Positions 17,747 through 24,828 of a stretch of 64,000 bases of DNA are shown one piece after another (within the stretch, counting starts at the first letter, position 1; every line of letters starts with the position of its first letter). The notes beneath the pieces were generated by a model. The model saw only the letters and a program-made list of their open reading frames with translations, was not told where the DNA came from and made no database searches. A program made the translations under genes and the position numbers. The DNA comes from Methyloversatilis discipulorum (GTDB lineage: Bacteria; Pseudomonadota; Gammaproteobacteria; Burkholderiales; Rhodocyclaceae): positions 1,116,001-1,180,000 of the forward strand of contig NZ_AZUP01000001.1 in assembly GCF_000527135.1 (NCBI RefSeq), given 5' to 3'.

Positions 17747-20053
17747 TCACAATTAATCCATTCCGCACTGAGGGCAATACGATGATCACTCGCCGTCTTG
17801 AGCTTGCCTTGGAGAGACTTCAGCATTCTGATTGGAATCGATTCGAACGAACGGCGTCCGTCTTTCTGGCTACGGAATTCGATGATCTTCGCACCGTGGC
17901 GACCCCCTCTGGCGACGAGGGACGAGATGCAGAATTGTTTTCGCCTAATGATGAACCCAAGGTCGTAATTCAATATTCGGTTGCCTCTGATTGGCGAGCA
18001 AAAATTAACGCAACGGTTCGACGATTGAAGGACACATTACCCAACTCGTTAGTACTCATCTATCTCACTAACCAGACAGTTGGTGCTGATTCGGACGACC
18101 TAAAGAAGACCCTTCGAACCAAGTACGGCCTCGCGCTGGATATCAGGGATAGACATTGGTTCATCGAACGGGTTAACGCGTCTCCTCAACGGCAGCACGC
18201 TGCCGAGGAACTGGCAACAGTCATCGTTGACCCTTACCTTTCGTCAGTTGGCGTAGGCCCTTACGTAAAAGCGGAGCTATCCGCACCAGAAGCAATTGCC
18301 GCTGCTACATTCTTAGGCCTCCAGTGGCAGGACGATGTCCGAGACAAGGGGCTGACAAAACTCGCGTTTGAGGCTCTCGTTCGTGCTGCGCTAGTCAACA
18401 CGAGCAGCGCGAATCGTATCGGTCGCGCGGCGGTCCACACGACGATTAAGCAATTCATGCCGAATCACCCTGAATCACAGGTAGCTCCATTAGTTGATAG
18501 CGCACTAAAGAGGCTTGAGAAACACACCGTGAAGCACTGGCAGAAGGAAGACGAATTCTGCCTAGCCCATGAAGAGATACAACGGCTAAATGGATTCCGA
18601 GTCGAGGCTGCACTAGCCGAATCTAATCTAGCCGACGCAATCCAAAAGTTATGCTCGGAGCAACTGTCTCAACTGCAAATCGCCCCGGATGTGCAGCAGT
18701 CCTTTGCCCTGTGCCTCCGAAATGCCCTTGATGGAATCCTATTTGAACGTAGCCAAGCGTTTTCAGTAGCAGTTCAGAGCGGGAACCTATCTCAGCTTGC
18801 TGACACCGATTTTGATAGCGTGTTGCTTCCGCTAGTCGCACGATCCACATTTCCAAAGACTCCTCATGCTGACTGGGTCTTGCTGCTTCGAAGAAGCGTC
18901 CGTGACATTCTGACAAGTGACGACCAAGCGTTCACAACATACCTTCGTTCGCTTGCGGATGCGTATACGCTTCTGGCATTTCTCAAACAAACGCCGGACG
19001 TTCAAGGCGCCGTTGAAAAAATGTTTTCTCACGGAATACTTTGGCTTGATGCATCGGTGGTACTACCTCTTCTTGGGGATACGTTGGCAGAAGATGAAGA
19101 AGAAATAGGCCGCTTCTCGCGCATGATTGAAGCTGCGCGAGATGCCAATCTCAAGCTCTTCGTCACATCAGGTGTTATCGAGGAAGTGGAAAGGCACATG
19201 AATCGAGCGTTGACGTGCGCTCGCCTAACACAAGGGCATTGGGAGGGTTCTGTTCCTTATCTGCTTGAGCGATACGTAGTTAGCGGTCGGTCTCCAGCTT
19301 CCTTTTCATCTTGGCTCGAAAACTTTCGTGGTGAAGCCCGACCCCTTCAAGATATTGCAGAGTACCTGCATGAACGATTCGGGATTACAGAGAGGTCACT
19401 CGAAACTGAAAGCGCCGCGTCTTCATCTGAATTGCGAAATGCACTTCAAAAGATTTGGCTCGATCGCTATGAACGACGAAAAGAGAAGTATGGGGCACTG
19501 CTGGACGACATGGCGATTAACCGCCTGATAGGACACGATATCGAGTGCTATTGCGGCATAGTTCAGCTACGCAGTCACGAAAAACCGTCGCCCTTTGGCT
19601 ACAGTGCCTGGTGGCTGACTGTAGACCGCCAGACTTTCGATCTTAAGGGTAGATTGCGCCCGCTTATGAACGAGGCTCCTCCTGATTCCCCGGTGATGAG
19701 TGCCGACTTCCTAGTGAATTACTTGGCGTTCGGTCCGGTCCGTAGGCATGTGACAAAGTCAAAAGAGTCACACCTGCCTTTGCTCATGGTTCTTGGCGGC
19801 GCAACTTCCCTTACGCCTGATCTCATGGCGGAGGCAGAATCTATTCGTGCCCAACTCAAGGAAATGCCTGAACGCGTTGTTCGCCGCCAAGTCCGCGACT
19901 ATTTAGACCGCGCGAAATCACGTATTGGGCCAATTGCGAAAATGGGCATCAACGACGTCGACAATGCCCCGCAAGCGCTGCGTCAGTGAGGCATAACCCT
20001 GCGGTCCACCGGACGCTGCGCGATAAAGCCGCGCAGCGCCGGTGACCTCCACG
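17740..20053 (+). mobile_element. Integron gene cassette 1 (2,314 bases)
   Basis: The segment runs from the crossover point in GTTATGCC (17739-17746) to the crossover point G20053 in the attC R' box. Its 5' end (TTATGCC) and the R'' box at its 3' end (GGCATAAC, 19990-19997) are exactly complementary, as expected for a cassette excised as a circle. One gene fills it: the start lies 42 bases after the left end and the stop codon is directly adjacent to the R'' box. The DNA is clearly more AT-rich than the flanks. At 2.3 kb it is long for a cassette. Confidence 0.8.
17782..19989 (+). CDS. Cassette-encoded putative dual nuclease (PD-(D/E)xK-like plus PIN-like)
   Basis: The ATG at 17782 follows GAGGG at good spacing and gives 735 residues. 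The N-terminus resembles Mrr-type restriction endonuclease domains: FERTASVFLATEF, GDEGRD (Asp49 as candidate metal ligand) and VVIQYS (61-66), where the usual QxK has Ser instead of Lys. A long helical middle part follows. Around residue 420 begins a PIN-like segment: WLDASVVLPLL (Asp423), SGVIEEVERH (Glu467/468), LDDMAINRLI (Asp575/576) and WWLTVDR (Asp615), spaced as the acidic residues of PIN nucleases. No known family is recognised. Its location in an integron cassette and the nuclease-like ends suggest phage or plasmid defence, which is inference. Confidence 0.85.
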   Translation: MITRRLELALERLQHSDWNRFERTASVFLATEFDDLRTVATPSGDEGRDAELFSPNDEPKVVIQYSVASDWRAKINATVRRLKDTLPNSLVLIYLTNQTVGADSDDLKKTLRTKYGLALDIRDRHWFIERVNASPQRQHAAEELATVIVDPYLSSVGVGPYVKAELSAPEAIAAATFLGLQWQDDVRDKGLTKLAFEALVRAALVNTSSANRIGRAAVHTTIKQFMPNHPESQVAPLVDSALKRLEKHTVKHWQKEDEFCLAHEEIQRLNGFRVEAALAESNLADAIQKLCSEQLSQLQIAPDVQQSFALCLRNALDGILFERSQAFSVAVQSGNLSQLADTDFDSVLLPLVARSTFPKTPHADWVLLLRRSVRDILTSDDQAFTTYLRSLADAYTLLAFLKQTPDVQGAVEKMFSHGILWLDASVVLPLLGDTLAEDEEEIGRFSRMIEAARDANLKLFVTSGVIEEVERHMNRALTCARLTQGHWEGSVPYLLERYVVSGRSPASFSSWLENFRGEARPLQDIAEYLHERFGITERSLETESAASSSELRNALQKIWLDRYERRKEKYGALLDDMAINRLIGHDIECYCGIVQLRSHEKPSPFGYSAWWLTVDRQTFDLKGRLRPLMNEAPPDSPVMSADFLVNYLAFGPVRRHVTKSKESHLPLLMVLGGATSLTPDLMAEAESIRAQLKEMPERVVRRQVRDYLDRAKSRIGPIAKMGINDVDNAPQALRQ

Positions 20054-20059
20054 TTATAT
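19991..20059 (+). other. attC recombination site of cassette 1
   Basis: This 69-base imperfect palindrome starts with R'' GCATAAC (19991-19997) and ends with R' GTTATAT (20053-20059). Inside, GGTCCACCGG pairs with CCGGTGACC leaving an extra base, and GCTGCGCG pairs exactly with CGCGCAGC around the loop ATAAAGC. Unpaired extrahelical bases and a short loop are the hallmarks of attC bottom-strand recognition. The stop codon of the cassette gene ends one base before the GGCATAAC box. Confidence 0.85.
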
Positions 20060-20077
20060 TTTATTAGAGAGCCTTGA

Positions 20078-20926
20078 ATGTCGTATCAAATAGTCGGTAG
20101 TGCCACCTACAAATGTACCAAATGCGGCGCCAAACACTATCTGCACCGACAAGATTTCGAGTTCGACGCTCAATCGAGAAGTGAGCGGCAAATGGGAGCC
20201 GAAACTCAGTACATCGCGGAGATTGAAGAACCTTGCCATAACTGCGATCAGGAGATACGCCTCGAGTTCGAAGTGTGGGAATATCCCGATGGAATTATTA
20301 ATTACACCAACGAAAAATCAGAAGGCGCAGAAATACTAGATGACAGATTTTCAATCGAACATAAGCCAGATAAAGATGACGGCATAATTGAGGCAGTCAA
20401 ATTAGCCAAACCTCTTTTACAATTTCGTTTTGATAAATTTTCCGAACAGTTCGTTGATTTTTGGATTTCTCGTTACAGAAAAGATGCCAAGACAACCACT
20501 GTCGTCTCTGCTGCGTCAATTTTTGTTGCTGCAGTGGCCCTAGGAATTTCTATTTATAACTCCGAGCAAACACGGAAAAGCAATCAAGCGAAAACCCAAG
20601 ACTTCAAAGAACAATACTTGCTATTACGCACCACCCAAGAAAATCTAACGGATCTCGAGGCTTTCATCTTAAGCAAAAAGCAGGAGATCTCAGTCACTCA
20701 AGATTTATTGAACAAGCTTCAAGAGCAAAAAGCAGAAATCGAACCCATTGTTACCGCCAACCAAGAAGTGGTTAATGCCTTGTTCGCTCAACAAAGAAAA
20801 GAGATGGAAAAAGGTCTTTGGTTGGAACGAGGTATCAGTTTCGCTCTGGGAGTGCTTGCGTCACTTATCGCATCTGTTATTTGGCATTTTGTGGGTAGGT
20901 TAAAGAAACGTGACGAAGAAAATTAA
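20078..20926 (+). CDS. Zinc-ribbon, coiled-coil membrane protein, second cassette-like gene
   Basis: This 282-residue product starts 24 bases after the crossover point of the attC. An N-terminal zinc ribbon has Cys13/Cys16 (CTKC) and Cys53/Cys56 (CHNC). Membrane helices are at about residues 141-160 and 251-273, and the Gln/Glu/Lys-rich segment between them (165-245) should form a coiled coil. The topology puts the zinc ribbon and the short charged C-terminus on one side and the coiled coil on the other. DNA is the most AT-rich of the window. I do not recognise a family; a membrane-tethered sensor or effector is possible. It may function with the preceding nuclease-like protein or be independent. 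Confidence 0.8.
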   Translation: MSYQIVGSATYKCTKCGAKHYLHRQDFEFDAQSRSERQMGAETQYIAEIEEPCHNCDQEIRLEFEVWEYPDGIINYTNEKSEGAEILDDRFSIEHKPDKDDGIIEAVKLAKPLLQFRFDKFSEQFVDFWISRYRKDAKTTTVVSAASIFVAAVALGISIYNSEQTRKSNQAKTQDFKEQYLLLRTTQENLTDLEAFILSKKQEISVTQDLLNKLQEQKAEIEPIVTANQEVVNALFAQQRKEMEKGLWLERGISFALGVLASLIASVIWHFVGRLKKRDEEN

Positions 20927-21091
20927 ACCTATGGAAACACTGATTTAACCCCGCCCCCCGTAGAATGTCCAAATCATCCCGATACGCGCACCCATCCCGA
21001 TGAAACAGCAAACCAGCTTTGCCGATCTCGAGTGAACAATTGGGGACAGGCCACGTTTTCGACGACCGAATTTTGAAAAGACGAGCGTTTG
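20927..21091. other. Broken end of cassette 2 and junction to core-like DNA
   Basis: An R''-like box ATTTAAC (20943-20949) follows the stop codon of the second cassette gene, but no matching GTTRRRY-type box or hairpin follows within 150 bases, so the attC appears truncated. Beyond it the GC content rises again. The string TTGGGGACAGGCCACGTTTT near 21040-21060 resembles end sequences often seen at small transposable elements; no transposase is present. Confidence 0.45.
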
Positions 21092-21535
21092 ATGAAGATC
21101 ATCCCTGAAACCAGCTCGCTTTACAGCGCTCCCCGCACGCAGCCTTCCTCCACGCCTGGCGCCGGCCCCAGCGCGTTTTCGTCCGCGCTGGCGGCGGCAA
21201 CTGCCCAAACGCCTTCCACGAGATCTGCTGACTTCACAAGCATGACCCGTCAGGAAATGACCGACTGGATGAACGAGCAGATCCGCACTGGAAAGATGTT
21301 GCTCGATGAAAGCGCTCCTTTCATGGGCATGACGATGAAGATCTCGGTCGCGACGGGCCAACCGGTCGACATGGCCACGGACACCACCCGCATCAACTTC
21401 ATCGAGAAGGCCCGCTTGGGCATCGAGTGTGCGCGGTCGCTTAACGACCAGAAGCTGGCCGAAAGACTGCAGATGGCGATGGACAGGATGCACCGGAGCC
21501 AGGGGCAGGCAATTGGCGGTGATGTGCGCTCATGA
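21092..21535 (+). CDS. Hypothetical protein
   Basis: From the ATG at 21092 the product has 147 residues. A Ser/Thr/Pro/Ala-rich, probably disordered N-terminal third is followed by a helical part (MTRQEMTDWMNEQIRTGKML and FIEKARLGIECARSLNDQKLAERLQMAMDRM). There is no signal peptide or membrane helix. The disordered start plus helical end recalls small secreted or flagellar-type accessory proteins, but there is no specific match. The ribosome-binding site is weak. Confidence 0.55.
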   Translation: MKIIPETSSLYSAPRTQPSSTPGAGPSAFSSALAAATAQTPSTRSADFTSMTRQEMTDWMNEQIRTGKMLLDESAPFMGMTMKISVATGQPVDMATDTTRINFIEKARLGIECARSLNDQKLAERLQMAMDRMHRSQGQAIGGDVRS

Positions 21536-21634
21536 GCTGACGCAAGAGCGCGCGCCCACCGGCAACGTGGCGCTGCAGGACAGCGTGCCGCAGAACCGGT
21601 CGCGACCTCGTCAATCCACCATGAGGAACACGCC

Positions 21635-22096
21635 TTGGCGCGCACCGACAAGCTCACAAAACTGATCGCTGTATGCGACCTGTTCTTCGATGCGATTGCA
21701 CGGCTTGACGATCCGACGGCGAAGGCTCTGGTCGAGAACTGGACCCACGTCAGGCATCAGTATGTGAATCCAATCGACGCGCCCCGCTCAGCGCTCGCTG
21801 CCGGTATGGAGCAAGGTCTTCGCGAGATGCCTATGCTGCTCAAGTCGATACCTCCGGAAGCCAGAAAGCGCGCGATTGAGGCGCTGTCCGCAGCGATCGT
21901 GGCCCAGTATCCGGATTTCCTCGCCAAGGATGCCGAGCGGCTTGCGCGAATAAAGGCACGTGGCGCCATTCGCAGCGAGAACGAGTATTACCTGGTCCGT
22001 CACCATGTCGATCTGCTGGAGCTCCGCCCTCATCAGGAAGAAGAACTTCGGCTGCTGTATGAACTGATCGACCGCTTCGAGGCCTCGGCCGGCTAA
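21635..22096 (+). CDS. Hypothetical helical protein
   Basis: The frame starts with TTG at 21635, preceded by GAGGAA about 10 bases upstream, and gives 153 residues. It is mostly helical and charged: FFDAIARLDDPTAKALVENW, then PEARKRAIEALSAAIVAQYPDFLAKDAERLARI, and a C-terminus EEELRLLYELIDRFEAS. No signal peptide or membrane helix is visible. Function unknown. It sits between the integron remnant and the hipBA pair, so it is possibly accessory. Confidence 0.5.
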   Translation: MARTDKLTKLIAVCDLFFDAIARLDDPTAKALVENWTHVRHQYVNPIDAPRSALAAGMEQGLREMPMLLKSIPPEARKRAIEALSAAIVAQYPDFLAKDAERLARIKARGAIRSENEYYLVRHHVDLLELRPHQEEELRLLYELIDRFEASAG

Positions 22097-22209
22097 CGCA
22101 AGACGCGTACGACGAAACCGCCCGACGTAACCCCGGCCCCGGCATCGTTCGTGACAGTCGAGTCCTCCCCCAACAAGAGGCGCGGTTCTCCCGCACTGCG
22201 CCGGTCGAC

Positions 22210-22260
22210 TATAATCATCCCGATAGAAACATTAATAAAATATAAAAACCCCTATCGGGA
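22210..22260 (+). promoter_or_regulatory. hipBA promoter and operator
   Basis: TATAAT at 22210-22215 is a good -10 element. Downstream, TCCCGATAG (22218-22226) and CTATCGGGA (22252-22260) form a perfect 9-base inverted repeat with an AT-rich 25-base spacer. They lie between the -10 box and the antitoxin start at 22269. This is the expected layout for autorepression by a HipB-type antitoxin dimer; binding is inferred. Confidence 0.65.
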
Positions 22261-22268
22261 CACTTAAT

Positions 22269-22592
22269 ATGGAGCCACCAGTTCCTCTTCCAGTCGAGCG
22301 GGCGATCCGCAAGCTTGGCGGCGACATCTCCCTTGCCCGTCGTCGGCGCCACATTTCGCAGGCCTCGCTCGCCGAGCGCATGGGCGCGTCGCTGTCCACC
22401 GTACGGCGCATGGAGAAAGGCGACCTGCGGGTGCCCATTCACTTCTTCGCCCGCGCGCTTCACGTCTTCGGTGAGATTCAGGCGCTGGAAAACCTGCTGG
22501 ACACGGCGAAGGACGACATCGGGCTTACCCTGATGGACGAGAACCTGCCCAAGCGCGTGCGCAGCAAGACGGGCACGTCGGGGGCGCTCTGA
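22269..22592 (+). CDS. hipB: HipB-like antitoxin, XRE-family regulator
   Basis: This 107-residue protein has a Cro/C1-type helix-turn-helix at about residues 14-65 (ISLARRRRHISQASLAERMG, SLSTVRRMEKGD). It would neutralise the HipA-like kinase and repress the operon through the inverted repeat just upstream. Its stop overlaps the ATG of the toxin gene by one base (TGATG), as in other hipBA pairs. It is slightly longer than E. coli HipB, with a charged C-terminal tail. Confidence 0.88.
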   Translation: MEPPVPLPVERAIRKLGGDISLARRRRHISQASLAERMGASLSTVRRMEKGDLRVPIHFFARALHVFGEIQALENLLDTAKDDIGLTLMDENLPKRVRSKTGTSGAL

Positions 22593-23896
22593 TGACGGCG
22601 ACCACGCCGACCCGTCGGCAGATTCAGGTATGCATTGGCAAAGCGGGTCTGCCCGTCGGCTCGCTCGTCCATGTGCGGCAGGGTCGGCGCGAGCACTGCA
22701 CCTTTGCCTATGACTCATCCTGGCTGGGCAGTCCGGCGCGCTTCAATGTGTCAGCCGACCTGCAACTGCTGCCGGGCTACCAGCCGCACAAGGCGCGCTC
22801 GGCGCACGACTCCGTATTTCATGGCGCCGTCGCCGATACCGCGCCCGACGTGTGGGGTCGGCGCGTCATCGCCCGCGCCCACGCCAAGCGCCGCAAGACC
22901 GATCCGGGGCTTCCGGCCCTCACCGAACTGGATTACCTGCTGGCGGTGGATGACTTCAGCCGCGTCGGCGCGCTGCGCCTGCGCGATGCGGATGGGGACT
23001 GGCACCGGACGACGCCCGAAGGACGGCGCAGTACTCCGCCCTTGATCGAGCTGCAGCACATTTACCAGGCCAGCCGCGCTGTCGAGCGCGGACAGGAAAC
23101 GGCCGAGGACTTGCGCTACCTGCAGGGCAAGGGCACCTCGCTCGGCGGTATGCGACCCAAGTGCACCCTGGTGGATGAAGACGGCCGGCTCGCCATCGGC
23201 AAGTTTCCCAGTGTTGGCGATACGCGCAGCGTCACCCGCGGCGAGGTGCTGGCGCTGAAGCTCGCCGCGCGCGCAGGCATCGAGGCCGCGCCGGCGCGCA
23301 TCGTTCTGTTGGGCGACGAGGGAAAAGAGGTGCCTGTGGCCGTGATCGGCCGCTTCGATCGCGATGACGCCGACGGCCGCATTCCCTACCAGTCGGCGGC
23401 ATCCCTGCTGCAGGCTTCGCGCGAGGAGGATCGCAGCTACACCGAGATCGCCGACGCCATCCGCACCCACGGCCACGCGCCCACGCAGGACGTGCAGCAA
23501 CTCTGGCGCCGCATGGCGTTCAATCTGCTCATCACCAATGTAGACGACCACCTGCAGAACCACGGCTTCCTGCACGTGGCCCACGGCCAATGGCGCCTCG
23601 CACCCGCCTTCGACATCAACCCTTTCCCGGACAAAGACAGGGAATCCAAGACCTGGCTGTCGGAGCAGGACGGACCGATCACCGACGTGCACATGCTGCT
23701 GGCCCGCTCGTCGTACTTCGCATTGAACAAGGAGCAGGCCTTGTCGGTGCTGAAAGAGGTGCACACGGCAGTCTCTCGATGGAGGCAAGTCGCGCTGGCG
23801 CCGGAGGTCGGACTGCAGGCCGACGAGCTGGACGATTTTGCGCCGGCTTTCGAGCATGAGCAGATGGAAGAGACAGCCGCGCTGCTCGCGCGGTAG
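22592..23896 (+). CDS. hipA: HipA-like serine/threonine kinase toxin
   Basis: This 434-residue protein has the HipA N-terminal subdomain (NVSADLQLLPGYQP, FHGAVADTAPDVWGR) and the kinase core. A Gly-rich loop (GTSLGGMRPKC) is followed by GRLAIGKFPS with the ATP-binding Lys, the catalytic segment NLLITNVDDHLQNHGFL, and the metal-binding motif APAFDINPFP. HipA kinases phosphorylate glutamyl-tRNA synthetase or related targets and cause growth arrest; the target here is unknown. Catalytic residues look intact, so the toxin is probably active and held by the HipB-like partner. Confidence 0.9.
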   Translation: MTATTPTRRQIQVCIGKAGLPVGSLVHVRQGRREHCTFAYDSSWLGSPARFNVSADLQLLPGYQPHKARSAHDSVFHGAVADTAPDVWGRRVIARAHAKRRKTDPGLPALTELDYLLAVDDFSRVGALRLRDADGDWHRTTPEGRRSTPPLIELQHIYQASRAVERGQETAEDLRYLQGKGTSLGGMRPKCTLVDEDGRLAIGKFPSVGDTRSVTRGEVLALKLAARAGIEAAPARIVLLGDEGKEVPVAVIGRFDRDDADGRIPYQSAASLLQASREEDRSYTEIADAIRTHGHAPTQDVQQLWRRMAFNLLITNVDDHLQNHGFLHVAHGQWRLAPAFDINPFPDKDRESKTWLSEQDGPITDVHMLLARSSYFALNKEQALSVLKEVHTAVSRWRQVALAPEVGLQADELDDFAPAFEHEQMEETAALLAR

Positions 23897-23962
23897 GCGC
23901 CAGCGATGCGCGTCTCAGCACCCGGAGCGTCGGGTCTCGACGGCGCAACGGCCGCACAAAAG

Positions 23963-23991
23963 AAAACGGCGGGCACAAGGCCCGCCGTTTT
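23963..23991. terminator. Bidirectional rho-independent terminator
   Basis: AAAACGGCGGGC and GCCCGCCGTTTT form a perfect 12-base stem around ACAAG, with T-runs on both strands. It lies between the convergent hipA and pqqA genes and can serve both. Confidence 0.85.
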
Positions 23992-24008
23992 CCATGCCAC
24001 CGCAGAAC

Positions 24009-24083
24009 TTAGCGGTTGGCGACGTACATCGTGATTTCGAAGCCGAAACGCAGGTCGGTGGCCTTCGGGGTTTCCCAGTTCAT
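24009..24083 (-). CDS. pqqA: PqqA, coenzyme PQQ precursor peptide, copy 1
   Basis: A 24-codon gene starts at the ATG at 24083, with GAGGAG upstream. The peptide contains TDLRFGFEITMY, with Glu16 and Tyr20 exactly at the positions cross-linked by PqqE to build pyrroloquinoline quinone. No pqqBCDE genes are near, so it is an orphan substrate gene. The same peptide is encoded again at 42587-42661; the visible difference between the two open frames is synonymous at Thr18, plus the stop codon. A terminator follows directly. Confidence 0.92.
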   Translation of the reverse strand: MNWETPKATDLRFGFEITMYVANR

Positions 24084-24344
24084 ATTGATCTCCTCAGTTT
24101 TGATGGATGGCTCTTCCGCAGGCCCTGCATCCCGGTGATCGTGTTGCCTGACCTGCACTGCCAGTATCGTCAGCCGGCCGCCCCGGCGCCTCGCATCTGA
24201 TCTGAACCAAGTCTAAGGATTTTCATTAAGCCTTGTTTTGAACAGACTTCCCTTGCGCACGAGCGCGCACTGACCGCGGCGCGGCGCCGGAAAGCGCCGG
24301 CGCGCCTGCTTGCGCCGCCCGGGTCCTGTGCTACCTTTCTACGC
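24084..24344. other. Divergent intergenic region of pqqA copy 1 and the metal-efflux cluster
   Basis: This 261-base region must hold the promoters for pqqA (minus) and the CzcI-like gene (plus). The sequence CTAAGGATTTTC near 24213-24224 has a near-match upstream of the second pqqA (CTCAGGATTTTC at 42768-42779). No other gene is seen. Confidence 0.5.
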
Positions 24345-24716
24345 ATGCGCCGCCACAAAAACGCCTGCTCGCTGCTGATCGTGTTCTGCCTCATCTGGCA
24401 GACGCTCGCCTTCAGCGGGCCCGCCCTTGCGCACTGGGAAGATGCCGGGGCGGCCAGCGACGTGAGCCATGAGTTGCTGCACCTGAGCGGCCAGCCGCAC
24501 CATCACCACGAGGAAGACGTCCACCTCGACGATTCTCCCGAATCGATCCAGCACCTGCATGCCGACTGCGTGTCGTCGACGACCTTCATACCGCCCGGCG
24601 CCGCTTCGGCCCTGCTGTTCGACAGTCCGCACGATCCCCTGCCCGCCTTCAATGGCGGCCCCCTCCCCCATCCTTTCCTCGAAGGTCTCCGCAGGCCACC
24701 CAGACCGCAGGTCTGA
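24345..24716 (+). CDS. CzcI-like small secreted His-rich protein
   Basis: This 123-residue product has an N-terminal signal peptide (LLIVFCLIWQTLAFSGPALAH). A metal-binding-looking cluster follows, with HHHHEEDVHLDD and HLHADC. The C-terminal part (DPLPAFNGG.PLPHPF) resembles small CzcI-type proteins that precede CzcC in heavy-metal RND operons and modulate induction. It stands at the head of the cluster, divergent from pqqA. A regulatory or metal-sensing role in the periplasm is inferred. Confidence 0.7.
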   Translation: MRRHKNACSLLIVFCLIWQTLAFSGPALAHWEDAGAASDVSHELLHLSGQPHHHHEEDVHLDDSPESIQHLHADCVSSTTFIPPGAASALLFDSPHDPLPAFNGGPLPHPFLEGLRRPPRPQV

Positions 24717-24828
24717 TCCATAGACCAGGCCGGTTCGTACGCGAACCGGAATCCGCTCGTCAGGACGCCTTCGCCTGCCCATGGCACATGCCCGGCGGTC
24801 GCACGCGTCCGCTCATGGACAGCCGACG

